From Siphonodentalium dalli (lineage: Eukaryota; Mollusca; Scaphopoda; Gadilida; Siphonodentaliidae): a stretch of 64,000 bases of DNA. Made by a program: the position numbers and the translations under genes. Positions 12,036 through 23,465 of the stretch are shown here, one piece after another (positions within the stretch are counted from its first letter, which is position 1; each line of letters opens with the position of its first letter). The notes beneath the pieces were generated by a model. That model was not told the DNA's origin. It did no database searches and saw only the letters and a program-made list of their open reading frames with translations. The stretch is from assembly GCA_032622095.1 (NCBI GenBank), contig CP136064.1:177088247-177152246 (forward strand), read 5' to 3'.

Positions 12036-12130
12036 TGTTTATTGGTGATATAATGCAATAATCATGTTCACAACAACTACAATATAACAAGAGTATAACA
12101 TTATATCACCAGGGGATGTCATAATGGCGC
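12036..12130 (-). mobile_element. LINE-like 3' tail with terminal hairpin
   Basis: Read on the minus strand, CCATTATGACATCCCC is followed by a perfect 13-bp stem (TGGTGATATAATG at 12099-12111 reversed, CATTATATCACCA pairing at 12043-12055) with a ~43-nt loop, then ATAAACAATCAATCAATT. The same layout with a different stem sequence ends the LINE at 41064-41129. The ORF it belonged to is gone. Confidence 0.55.
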
Positions 12131-12892
12131 AGATTTGGTGATCAAGGCCTGATTATATAATCAACGTATATACAAACATGTGAGTGATTTAAAGTGGTTT
12201 CCCTGGTCCATACCTAAGCTCTTTTTTTAATGTGTATTTGGTGATTGCAGGTGAAATGATACAGGGATATAAAGGTGAATCATTTATCTTAATCACAAGC
12301 TATGGGTCTTATAAAGTATCATTCATGCGAGGCATTGGTGTTTATACAATCAGTACATCGGGGGTTATCGCAACTTACTATGAGTTGATAATAGCAGATA
12401 GCTTTTTTAGTGTATTCAGCTTTGAATGCAGATTTGCTCCGGATATATTTCGCATCACAACTGACGTCTGACCAAACGTTGATGAAAGAAAAGACTGGTA
12501 GTTCAGAGCTAAATGCTGTTTTTGGAGTAAGATATTAATTGATCATTTTGTCTGGTTTTGTTTTTTGACATTTCAAAATAATTAATAAATGAAGTTGGTA
12601 GCCTATCATATTGTCAATCGTGCACGAAGAGCGATACATGTAAACGATATAAATCATCGAATTTCAAAATGTGTTCAGATATAGACTGGGTCGGTGTGAC
12701 TATTATATCTTTTCCTGCATATGACCCTTATTTCCCGCGTTTGTAAGGTGATTATTCTGCCTGTAATGCCTGTAATGGCCCCATATTTTGATTGCATATA
12801 ACAAGTGACTGTGAATTAACGCGAAGTACAACAGGTGGTGGTGGCATATCTGTGTCACTCGGCAGAAGGAAATTAATACATTACACTGTAAA
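12131..12892. other. No gene recognised
   Basis: Frame 12232-12471 (+) is open for 79 codons but has no recognisable motif. Nothing else supported. Confidence 0.4.
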
Positions 12893-13309
12893 ATGCGGAA
12901 TCATTGTAGTGATCTCCGTTCGGATATGTTTCATAATCACATATCCGATTCGCCAATATGCCCCTGTAACTTAGACATTGAAGATCCCTATCACTATTTG
13001 CATGAATTCCCACTATTTATTGACCAGAACATTTACATGTACTTTTATCTAAATCTAAGTACTATTGGCTTTCATTCATTAGAAGCAAATGATTTCTTTT
13101 ATTGGGTTAAAGTTATATCAAACGGCAAGAACTCTACTCTTTTTCACATTACTCAATCTTTCATAGCTAAACAAAACGTTTTGAACAAACCCATGTATTA
13201 TATCATGGCAAATTCACTGAATTCTAGGCTTTTCTACATAACCGAGTTTGGAATAGAGATGAAAACCCGACAACCACAACACATACGAAATCTGTATTGC
13301 TCTTTATAA
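12893..13309 (+). pseudogene. Possible LINE ORF2 C-terminal finger
   Basis: An open frame of 138 codons. Residues ~14-45 read HNHISDSPICPCNLDIED then PYHYLHEFPLF, which follows the C-x-C, H, C-P-L finger that ends many LINE ORF2 proteins (pattern CxC...HYF.eCPLY); here the last cysteine position is glutamate. The remaining 90 residues match nothing I recognise, so the frame may run out of the element. Start and end are simply those of the open frame. Confidence 0.45.
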
Positions 13310-13472
13310 AATGTTTTGCTATATGATTATGTTCTATGATCATTGTATTATGTGAGGGCAGATTCCAGATAGCGGCTTGGAAATTAGCTATCTGATAATA
13401 TTTATGCAAACAGTCAGAGCAAGGGGGTAATTTATGACATTAGATTATACCCTGTTTGCTACATAATTGCCC

Positions 13473-14787
13473 GATTCGTTATCTCAGGTTTAAACCTGGT
13501 CTACGTAAACCTCTAGGTTTAAACCGCCGTGAGTCAGCAAAATCCGTGGTTTAAACCCGCGACCGCAGGTCTAAGTGACGCATTCGTTATCTCTGGTTTA
13601 AACCTGGTCCAGCCAGACCAGTGGTTTAGCAGTAGTGTGTCTGTGTCGTCGAGATAATTAATCGTACTTTCCTAATGCGGACCGCCTCGTTTTATTGATT
13701 GCGAAAATCAATAATTACGACAGAGACCATATTTTGATTGGAAATTTATAAGCGAGAAGCACTCACACCTACAAAATGTGTGGGGATAAGTTTTTGTCAA
13801 TTTCAATATTTTGTTTGCGTTTTATAAGCTTAAACCGGCAACTAAACCATCTAATTCGGCGGTCCTGCTAAACCAGCTTTACCGAGGCTAAACTTGAGAT
13901 GACGAATCCGTCTTTTCTTCATCGCGGTTTAGAATTGTCAAACAATCAATCAAAGGGTAGAGCTGTAAATTATCTCGAGTGAGGGCGTGTCTAAGTGGTG
14001 GCTGTCGACTGGTGTTATCACGTCACAGTTGATTCATTCGCACACGAGCTTTGCTCAGATATGGACATGTTCCTTCAGTATGATTTTTACAACTATCTTG
14101 TGGTTATATTTTTGGCTTGTGGCAATCACAAATACTGGAGTTTTCCACGAATTCATTTGAATGGTTCAACGTTTTAATTTTGACACCAAAACGATGCTAC
14201 TGCATGACCAGATATGCTATACACATAGTTTGCAATCCTAAACTTATATTGCTATAGCTATATGAGTAAAATTTGATAACTTATTTTGATGTAGATCATG
14301 CCACAAAGCTATACTCTGGCTCCGCCCATAAATTCCCATAATATTCCACCAGTTCAAAACCTGAGAACTTTTTGATACACCAAATTTTGTCTTTGCGGGT
14401 AAAGCATCTTCCAGAAAATCAGTCATAAACAAAGTGATAAACAGCGCGTAAAGCTCGTGTTGAGAGACATGCCCGTTGTCAGATTGATTTAAAGACACAA
14501 AGAGATCGGATTAATGGTCCATGAGCGATAATAATTTCTCAATGAATAAATCGTGCACGCGTTCGTTATGATTTATGATATGTCAATAACCATTATATCG
14601 GCTTGTCTTTTGGTCCGATAGGTAAGAGGGTAGTTTGACTGTATGCTCATATCACCAAATCGAGTTGTCAATTAGTTGGTAACTGAACGACAAAAAAACG
14701 CCCCCTTAGACCCGGTCTGGCTGGACCGCCAATGTAGGTTTAAACCTGGTTTAACTCGGAGGTTTAAACCGGAGATGACGAATCAGG
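13473..14787. repeat. Cluster of inverted GATTCGTTATCTC / GGTTTAAACC ends
   Basis: Left-type ends (ATTCGTTATCTC, one base, GGTTTAAACC) occur at 13474 and 13582. Right-type ends (the complement, ending GAGATGACGAAT) occur at 13888-13907 and 14761-14784. GGTCTGGCTGGACC near 14703 mirrors GGTCCAGCCAGACC near 13605. The arrangement looks like two related or nested terminal-inverted-repeat elements (one about 435 bp, 13473-13908) sharing the 10-bp palindrome GGTTTAAACC. No ORF within is recognised. Confidence 0.65.
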
Positions 14788-15199
14788 CCAATAAGACATC
14801 GGCTATTGTTAACACCGACAGCTACAGCTTTGGAACCATACAACCTGCATGTGATGTGTTCTAATCGACTATATAATTATATAGAGGGAGTGTCCGATGG
14901 TTGTCATGTGGTACCATTGATTATACCAGCTACCCCAAAATATTTCTCCATATATTTAAGAGCGCCTACATTCCCGCGCCCGCAAACACAGTGACTGTGT
15001 CGCATCTGGTGAAATGCGTGTATATGTTACAGTCAATGTCTAAAATCGGTCAATTTACTGAAATAATTATTCAATATCTCTGTGATGGAGATAGTGGCAA
15101 ATCTGATATATAAATGCCATTAAACTTTCCAAGATGCAGCACAATTGATTTGTCATAATGGCAATGAATGATAAACTCACACTTGACAAAACGTGAGGC
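14788..15199. other. No gene recognised
   Basis: Short overlapping plus-strand frames without motifs. Confidence 0.4.
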
Positions 15200-15727
15200 T
15201 TAAAGGCACGGGTGGCGTTCGTTGCAGAAATATTCATATTTGTTCAAATCGCCATCGACGGAAGGAATATTGAGGTGTATATAGTTTGGTTCATGTGCCA
15301 GACATAATCAGCGCGTAAATAGTATGTTGTCGTCAAGACGTACCATGGTGTACGTAAACAAGAGCCTACTCATGTTACAGAAGTTTTGCTTTTATTTAAA
15401 TAACACAGCGCAATTTTATTGGCTAATCACACACACATGATATAAACGCTCTTTAGTATTTCCATATCAGGAAAACAGTAACAAATAACGGTCTTTATGT
15501 TTACCATATCCGGATCTAAACAAAAGCCAGGTTCTGTAACGTTTTTTGCTTTTGTTTACATAACAAAGGAAAAACATTTGACAATAACATACTGTTTATG
15601 CCATATTTCTGATTGGTATAAGAACAAGGTCTGTCTATATTTTGCTATTATTTCTGTTTGTGGCGGTTTTTGACGGAGGTGAATATTTTAGCAGCATACC
15701 CACCGCCAACGCCGCCCTTATCTTTAA
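15200..15727 (+). mobile_element. TTAA-flanked MITE, copy B
   Basis: TTAA at 15200-15203 and 15724-15727. Left inner end AGGCACGGGTGGCGTTCG, right inner end (inverted) AGATAAGGGCGGCGTTGG. Same body as copies A, C and D in the opposite orientation to A and C. The internal palindrome (TAAACAAAAGC against GCTTTTGTTTA) lies near 15519-15561. Non-coding. Confidence 0.9.
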
Positions 15728-16307
15728 AGGTATTTTTCATGTTTGATTCGGTTTACATCCCAATTATTCGCCGCCACGTGACATCGCAGAGCTCAATATC
15801 AAGTTGTTAACATCTCACCACGCGCGTATTACATACGTCTCTGTCTGTCCCATCCTAGATTTGTTAATTAGCCATCCCGCCGAGTTAACGTCCTGCTTGC
15901 ATGACTTCAAGGTACAATAACCGGTCCTTAATCGCGATTGACGAGTCACAGTATTTTAATATTAAGTGGTCAGACTTTGATATGTGGAATGTTCCAGTTC
16001 CACAAGTAATTGGCGGAGTAATACACTATTTGATTTGATTTGATTTTAGTTCCATAGACGCAACATAGAGAATTGCCCTCGGTTTGGATAGATTGATTTA
16101 TATAGACCTGCTGTGTAAAAATTATAATTGTAGGTAGAAAAGGATATCGTTCACGCATTAGAGCCGACCATCACTAGTAATTTGTGCAATTTGTATATAT
16201 GTGTATAATTTATATATTTTCTTTCCATTTTCCTGGCAATATCCACTTTGCAGTTGTCATATTTTTTATGATTTGATGGTGCCAACATCACATATTTCCT
16301 CTATTTT
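15728..16307. other. No gene recognised
   Basis: No supported gene; a minus-strand 62-codon frame at 15970-16158 has no motif. Confidence 0.4.
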
Positions 16308-16890
16308 CAGATTAATATCCAGTCGACATAAATTTCGACTCAGTATATCATATAAATTCATCTGAGTCGAACAGGACTGGCCGGAAAGCTATTTCCAGAC
16401 TTGGGGATATACCAGGAAATTTCTTGTTTTGATTGGAAGCGGTACCAGAAACCGCTAACCCCGATTGGCTAACCGATAACAGCTGCGGGTGTCCCGTAAA
16501 AATAGCTCAGATGTCATCAAAAACACGTGTGTATATTGAGTGTATATTGATCTAAAAGAAAGACATTTATTCATCGGTAAAACTCGTTTTCGACGCTTTT
16601 AATAATCTCATCAAAATAGGAAAATGAGTGTTACAGTGGACAAAGACCGAAACGATGTGTTATTGAAGTGTGTTTCGTCTATCTTGAAAGAGACAGTTAT
16701 TTCAGAGTTGAAATCTGAACAATAAATCTGCGCATAAATTATTCCTTATTTGGAATGTCTGCGACATCAGTATGACGTCACGATATTGGGGGAAGCCCAT
16801 TGTTCTGGAAATGGGTTTTTACATGAATTCGTGTCGACGTAATATTATAATTATTACGGAGATGTTTACGTCGACTGATTAATATCTTAC
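16308..16890. mobile_element. Possible element with imperfect inverted ends
   Basis: Left end AGATTAATATCCAGTCGAC near 16310, right end GTCGACTGATTAATATCTTA near 16873-16893, roughly inverted, with a second inner pair (TATTTCCAGACTTGGGG near 16390 against TGTTCTGGAAATGGG near 16801). It encloses a 36-codon ATG frame at 16624-16725 that matches nothing known. It could be a MITE or a solo terminal repeat. Confidence 0.35.
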
Positions 16891-17361
16891 ATTAACCACA
16901 ATTAAAACCCACCGGCGTGTTATCCCTTTGTCCGGACAGGGCTCTTATCTGGCAGAACGCTCAAGCGTTTTGATCGCATGAGCATTATTTTAACGCCAAC
17001 AGTCATTCTTTTATATTTACACACTAAGTGTTGTCATCACTAAATCCAGCATTCTGATTGGTCGGCGCCCAAGTGGCTAGTTGCAGTTATTTCTCGGTGA
17101 ATGCGTAACGCCTCATAACACCAAGCTAATAACACAATCGGTACGTCATTAGGTTTGGAAAGACGAACGCGTAATGCTTTGGGCGCATTTTGACTCGCGC
17201 AGGATTGACTTAATACATCATCGGGTTTCAACATGAAGAGAAATTGTTCCTATTAACTTTTGCCAAGGGTGCTATTGGGTATTTTGGGCTGATCTTGTCA
17301 CGATACACTTTTCGATTTAAATATATTTACAAAAGCGGCTTTTTCGCTAAATGTATATAAA
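16891..17361. other. No gene recognised
   Basis: No motif recognised. Confidence 0.4.
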
Positions 17362-17524
17362 TATAAGGATTAACTGTCATGTGGACTATTTTTATGGAGA
17401 TGTAACGGTGATGTAAGTGGACATAACTTGTATGTAAAACCCTTCGGGTTTTACACAAGTTATGTCCACTTACCTCACCGTTACATCTCCATAAAAACAG
17501 TCCACATGACAGTTAATCCTTATT
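17362..17524. repeat. Near-perfect 163-bp palindrome
   Basis: The two arms of about 80 bp (from ATAAGGATTAACTGTCATG inward) are almost exact complements and meet at CCCTTCGGG, leaving virtually no loop. The left arm has two additional bases near the centre. The whole stretch can form a cruciform. No coding capacity. Confidence 0.92.
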
Positions 17525-17578
17525 TAAGAATGCCCGTGGGCATTATTTTTTAAGAATGCCCGTGGGCATTATTTTTTA
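17524..17578. repeat. Tandem 27-bp duplication with AATGCCCGTGGGCATT
   Basis: Two consecutive copies of TAAGAATGCCCGTGGGCATT plus a T run, immediately next to the 163-bp palindrome. Each copy contains a 7-bp inverted pair (AATGCCC, GT, GGGCATT). Confidence 0.9.
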
Positions 17579-17691
17579 CGAATACACGAGGGATTAAATC
17601 GACTGAGGGACGTCATAGAGTGGCTCCTCCCCCAATCATGTAAGCTGAGTCAATATAGCGTGTCGGCAAGCTGCATTAAATATCGGAACAC

Positions 17692-18142
17692 TTAAAGGTA
17701 CTCAATCAGATCAGGCCCTTATAAATTACTATTTCTTTGGCTTCGGGGATAAACAATAATTGATTCGAGACGAGTAACCTACCTATCAACGCTCATAGTG
17801 ATCAGATTGTTTTTTGAAGTTTTGTTATTTCTATTGTTTCTGGCCCAGAAACACGCCGTCAAAAGGATGGTCTCAGTCAAAATTGCGTTATTAATACACT
17901 TGATTTTAGAGTTATCCAGCTTCGCCTGTTTGAATAAGTGTTTCTGTGAAAATTATACATCTCGAGAAAATTACAAACTTAGGGGCAATTATTAGTACGC
18001 ATAATTGCAAACTTAAAAAATTAATATCTAATACTCTGAGCTTTGATGGATGGGTTCCTCGACTCGAATCAAATATTTGTTTTACCCCAGAAGTCACAGA
18101 AATAGTAATTTAGGGGTGCTTAATCGGATTGAGTACCTTTAA
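17692..18142. mobile_element. Second-family TTAA MITE
   Basis: TTAA at 17692-17695 and 18139-18142. The inner ends are perfect 12-bp inverted repeats AGGTACTCAATC, extended by one mismatch and GAT. The ~450-bp body holds no motif-bearing ORF. The first bases (AGGTAC) resemble those of the other TTAA family (AGGCAC), compatible with one group of TTAA-targeting transposases. Confidence 0.8.
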
Positions 18143-19731
18143 TTTGCTGAGCTAATTAAAACTCACAAATATTTAGCGATTTTGATTTTATATTGCCACG
18201 CCAAAAATAAAATAAAATTTCTTCAAACTTTGATACAAAAAACACCAACAGCTATTTGGACTAACTATTTAGAAAAGTCCACAGACAGGCTAAAACACAT
18301 ATAGATAACATCTAAATACGTCCCTAAGTCGGTCAAATAAACACAAAACCGTTTAACACAGATTTAACTATACGTTACTTATTGAACGAGAAAGTGCTCA
18401 CATGGTTATTTTTAATACAATGGGGAAGTACAGAAAAAATATAACATTTCCAGTATCAAATTGAAACAGAATAGCGTATACCCATGTGTATAGACATGTC
18501 ATGCATATCTACTCTGGCTTCGCCAAGATATCATACTCCACTAGTTCAAAACATGGTAACTTTCTGTTGCTCTGACAGGGAAGTTTTATAACATTGAAAA
18601 AAAATGCAGTTAACATAATGCTCGGTTATAACTGTTCCGTAACAACATTGTATTTTATAGCAGGTAAAGGTCCTAACTCGAGTTTGCATGGTTTGGGGGA
18701 CTTTAATTAATCGATTGTACTATGCGTCGCTTGGAAAGTTGGAATTTCATTGATGTTGGCTCACAATGATGAACAATAAAGATATACTCACATTTCTTCA
18801 GTTTTATGAAGAGTTTTGGCTTGGAAGCAGTTGTTTACAAATGGTAGATTCATTGCTCAACAGAGCTATTTGGCAACTGAATTTGATGGGTCAAGATAAT
18901 GTTCACTCAAGCTTGGTGGGATTATAAACAGCCAGTGCTGAGACATGACAAGATTACATCCTGATTCAGGCTGATTGGCGACCTAGTTTCTGGGTTATGG
19001 GGTACCCAGAGATTGGTGATTACAGTTCTTTTGTCAAGAGATTCACAACACACCACTGTCCTCAGATGTTAACACTTAACTGTCACCTTACTACAACAGA
19101 TGTCAGGCAAGTTACTCAAATATTTGTAAACAATTGGTTCTTAGTAATTTTATCAAGGAATGCTTGATAAATGTGAATATTATTTGATTGTTCATCATTC
19201 TTCACAGTGTTCAGTACACATTGCCATATTTTTTCTTTGATATGGACTTTGTGTTTATTGATTTTGGGTTCGAAAATTTTTATTTTAAAAACCTCTATAA
19301 ATTTCACATTTAGTATTTCTAACATATTCCACCATGAATTATACTCTTAAAATTGCACCCATGGGTTTGGTTACTGTGATTACTAATAAAAGTGAACATA
19401 AACCTTTATTTTGGACTCCATTAAATTTTGGGAAAATTGGGTTAGCAGAGTCCTTAAATCAAGAAAGAAATAGTGTAAGATATTGCTCACATACACTGTC
19501 CGAATCCAAAGCGCAACGACAAACTTCGGAAGAAACGTCCCTCAACTGACGAGTCCTAATTCGAATTAAATAATAATTGAAATGTGTTGCTTTTCATCGT
19601 GGACAACACGGACATCACAAACTGTCCGTGCTGAACTGTGGGCGTGTACTCAGGTAATCAAGGCAGAGCTGTGGGCCAGACACAATTGATAGTTGGCTCC
19701 AACGACAATTCAATGAGTGGGTTTTAAGTCA
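18143..19731. other. No gene recognised
   Basis: No supported gene. A phrase near 18500-18570 (ACTCTGGCTTCGCC, then CCACTAGTTCAAAACATGG) echoes one near 14312-14365, so a dispersed repeat is likely. ORFs 19116-19325 (-) and 19334-19549 (+) lack motifs. Confidence 0.4.
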
Positions 19732-19826
19732 GATAATATTCTCAGCGTCGGGAATTCGGTAAAGAATAGACTCGGGCAAGCCCTCGTCTATTCTTTTACC
19801 GAATTCCCTCTGCTTCGAACATTATC
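19732..19826. repeat. Hairpin with ~40-bp arms
   Basis: GGGAATTCGGTAAAGAATAGAC on the left is mirrored by GTCTATTC, TTTTACCGAATTCCC on the right, with outer GATAAT/ATTATC. The loop is about 15 nt. Confidence 0.85.
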
Positions 19827-20054
19827 CTTTACAGATTGTGCGGTTGGGAGACACGGGTAATGCTATCTATTGTATGGATTAAGATTTGTTTTAAGATGCA
19901 TAGCGCGAAATCTTGATATCTTAAAACTGGACGCTCGACTCTTACTAGTACATTTTAAGATGAAAACTTACATGAATATTTGTGTTATATTCAGACCACA
20001 AAGATTTTTAATGCAGTTTTGTTTCACTGAGTAGGTCATATGTCATCGTCTTTA

Positions 20055-20581
20055 TTAAAGATACGGGCGTCTTTGGCGGTGGGTATGCTGTTAAAATATT
20101 CACCTCGGTCAAAAACCGCCATAAACAGAAAAATAGTAAAATATAGACACACTTGGTTCTTATACCAATCAGAAATATGGCATAAACAGTATGTTATTGT
20201 CAATTTGTTTTCCTTTGTTATGTAAACAAAAGCAAAAAACGTTACGTTTCCTGGCTTTTGTTTAGATCCGGATATGGTAAACATAAAGAGCATTATTTGT
20301 TACTGTTTTCCTGATATGGAAATAATAAAGAGCGTTTATATCATTTTTGTTTGATTAACTAATAGAATTGCGCTGTGTTCTGTAAACAGAAGCACAACTT
20401 CTGTAACACGAGCAGGCTCTTGCTTACCTAAAACATCGTACGTCTTAACGACAATATACTATGTACGCGCTGATTATGTTTGGCATATGAACAAAACTAT
20501 ATATATAATAATATTCCTTCTGTTGATAGCGATTTGAACAAATATGAATATTTCTGCAACGAACGCCGCCCGTGCCTTTAA
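20055..20581 (-). mobile_element. TTAA-flanked MITE, copy C
   Basis: TTAA at 20055-20058 and 20578-20581. Inner ends AGATACGGGCGTCTTTGGCGG and, inverted, AGGCACGGGCGGCGTTCG. Same orientation as copy A and very similar along its whole length. Non-coding. Confidence 0.9.
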
Positions 20582-21536
20582 CATATGCGTTTAATTTGTA
20601 TTTTCTATTTATAATTTCCAGGCAATTTACAGGAGATCTACCAAAGCTATATGCGATTGGGTGACATGGATTATGCTGTCTACTCCAATGGATTAAGCTG
20701 ACTCCAACGATACATAGCATTGGAATATGTTAAGTTTCTCGTAAACAACACGTATATGTGGATATAATTGTATCCATAAATGTGCTAGTTCGAATATATA
20801 AAACAGACCACTACTCTCTCGCTAGGTGGGATGGGTAAAACTTATTCCCGGGAACAACTCACATAAGACCACACGCTTGATGCCGAATCCGGTCCATGAC
20901 GATATACTAATTCTGATGTAATTCCTATTGTTGTATTATTCATGGAATAAGTACTGTTTAAACCAAATCATATTCTGTCTGGACTTTCCCGATGATATCT
21001 TAATTGTGGCAGGGGAGTTGATCTTATCCCAATGCGTGGTTCGGCACCAAAACAGAGCTTTGTAGTGCGACTGCTTAATTCCTTAGTGATAGCATGTGTT
21101 TTTTCTGAAACTCAACTTTTAGTCATTCGTGCCACTCAGCGGTATTATTATCTTGCACCAAACCACCAACATCTTTGATGTCACAGTTCAAACTCTCAAC
21201 TCAGCCCTGACATTGAGGATGGCTGGGATATCCACGAACGACAAATCAGTCCACATGTCCTTGAGCAAATTTATAACATTCGCTGTGAATTTCGACCCGG
21301 TGCAAGGTTTGAGGCGCCCGAAAAATAGGAAAATGTCCATCAGCTGATAGGCTACGTCAACAGCTCTTTTAGATGGCAGAGGCATCAGTACGTAGTACGG
21401 TACTTGTTGATGTGACATTTGTATACCATAATCCATTTGAAGGACTCGAAAGGCATCGACTGCATGTCCGCTAAATTTACCTGTTTAAATAACCGGTTTA
21501 ACAACAACATCTTCTATAACTTGTACCATTATGTCT
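20582..21536. other. No gene recognised
   Basis: Antisense-overlapping short frames near 21129-21436 without motifs. Confidence 0.4.
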
Positions 21537-21715
21537 GGGCCCTGTTTCATGAAGGCAACTTATGACATAGTTTGGACTTAAGATGGTCATAAGTTCAAAC
21601 TTCAGTCATAAGTGCGTTTCACGAACAAAGTCTTAACCTAAGATTGTCTTAACTTTGGTCTTAACTTTAAGACTGGTGTGAGGTGTCATAAGATAATCTT
21701 AAAGTTAAGACCTAC
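21537..21715. repeat. Repeat starting GGGCCCTGTTTCATGAAG with TCTTAA(A/C) blocks
   Basis: It opens with GGGCCCTGTTTCATGAAG and is full of short direct and inverted AAGTTAAGAC / GTCTTAACTT and CATAAGTT blocks. It resembles a class of short dispersed repeats common in marine invertebrate genomes; the termini on the right are not clear. Confidence 0.5.
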
Positions 21716-22559
21716 GTTGTGATCCGCAGTTGGTCCGAAATGTGGATGGGATCTAGTTCATGTATATATTATTATAAACACATTTAACTGAATAACACCT
21801 TGCTAGCATGCACGGAGGGGTGTTTCAGAAATGGTAGTAATTAATACAGTTACATTTATGTGATGAGCGCAAGCTAAATCGAGCAACTAATTAGTACAGA
21901 AGGGCTAATTATTATCCGATAAATCTTGTCTTCAATTATCACCAAAGAGTTGTGATAGTTTGTGTGTTTTCTGCTCTCAAAATGTTGAAAAATATTTTCA
22001 GTCAATATGTCAAAAATTGCCGAATAATTTCAATCAATTTGTAAAGTGACAGGGAAAAAGGCATTTTACAAATTAACTTAAAATTTCATTCTATGAGATG
22101 CGTTATGTCCAGTGTACCACAAATTCTACTTCCGTAGCAGTAATGCTGTATAGCACTTTGTATTTTTGAATAACAGACGGTGTCCGACACCCGAGCTTCT
22201 CGCGTGAAGTCCCTCTACTCCAATCGTGAACAAGAAATTCGCCAATAGAAGACTTGCTCCCCTGAAGAAACCTCCGCCACTGCCGAACGATCTATGTGCC
22301 CGCTAAAATTTTCCTTGCAGTTCACACTCGTTACTCGACCATCTATTGCGGTTCTGCGCATTTAATATTCAAGGTATTGTAAACGTCGAACACGATGTCT
22401 ACGCGGGAACTAGCTGCCCATGATGACCAGGAAATTTCACCAAATTTCTTCTGATCCCCTTAAAGTTTTTGAACTAAAGCCACCTCGCCAATCAAATTTG
22501 TTGTTTTTGTTTCTTTTTAGAGGACATGCGACAGAATAGATTTGTTAATCTTCATGGGA
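21716..22559. other. No gene recognised
   Basis: No supported gene. Around 22170-22300 sequence composition becomes less AT-rich but no reading frame stands out. Confidence 0.35.
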
Positions 22560-22800
22560 ACGCCATCGTGTATAAGAAATGACCAAGGGACCAAGAGAAA
22601 ATATTCCTCAGTTCCAAATTGTTTTTCGTTTTGCTGAACAGAATCATCTGGGTGAATAGATTTCGGTCCGCATTCAATTTGATCTCTTTGCCTTTTGCGA
22701 ACGAAATTTTCTTCCTTTGTTTGATATACGTTGATGTTTTTGGTTTAGTTTTCTTCAGTGGTTCGTGGAATGTCACCAGCTTGTCCTTCTCAATTCCAGG
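22560..22800 (-). pseudogene. Fragment of zinc-finger/PIN-type transposase
   Basis: Within the minus-strand frame 22552-22953, the segment VTFHEPLKKTKPKT, then KEIKLNADRNLF, then LRNIFSWSLGHF follows the linker that precedes the PIN nuclease in the family seen complete at 51894-56037 (there: FSPISRTRVFSF, KVKELTIERNILG, SYCLGPVP). The upstream 50 residues of this frame do not fit and may be unrelated. Only this ~80-residue block survives; the rest of the element is missing on both sides. Confidence 0.6.
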
Positions 22801-22907
22801 AGAGGTCAGTTCAGCGTAATTTCCATAGACAGAAATACTCGTAAGTTTTATGATATTTGTATAACTTTGCCAAAAAAGTTTTGACACACACAATGCGTCA
22901 ACGACAC

Positions 22908-23465
22908 ACGCAATTGCGTCCTCAATGATAAATAAATTGTTGTCAAAAGTCAATCATAAATGGATAAAATGAACCCAATACTCACTCTATTAATAAGTGA
23001 CAAATTTCAAATTAATATACATCTTCAAACTAAGTTCAAAGCAAACTAAACTTTGTCAAAAAGAAAATTAGTATGATAGCAGAATTAAATCTCCATTTCG
23101 GAAGCAAGTTTTGGGAAAAAGGCCCCAAGCTTGTACATACAGGTGTACTATATACTAAATGATGGATTATATTTTATAGGGTAGGGTGCGGTGTGAAAAA
23201 TGGGCTTCGAGTGACCTGAAGCTGTCAACATTAACAATGAATGTCGCTTTAAGATTGCCGGAACTAAAGGCTACCAATCAGAAGTCGTATTGGAGAAAAT
23301 ATCTAAAAATAACTAGTGTGACGTTTCCGAATACGATTCGTCGAGTAAGACTACTCCAAATTCAACGACGAATGAAATTTACTGTATTTCTTCGGACACA
23401 ATTGCGTCAACAACGATAAATAAATTGTTGTCAAAAGGCAAACATGAACACAATACTCACTATAT
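22908..23465. repeat. Composite of three dispersed repeats
   Basis: Block 1 (22985-23126) recurs at 39356-39503. Block 2 (23163-23405) recurs at 58719-58945, sharing CCGAATACGATT and CGACGAATGAAATTTACT. The phrase GATAAATAAATTGTTGTCAA occurs at about 22927 and again at about 23416, flanking the other two. The order suggests an insertion bracketed by a long direct duplication. Confidence 0.75.
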
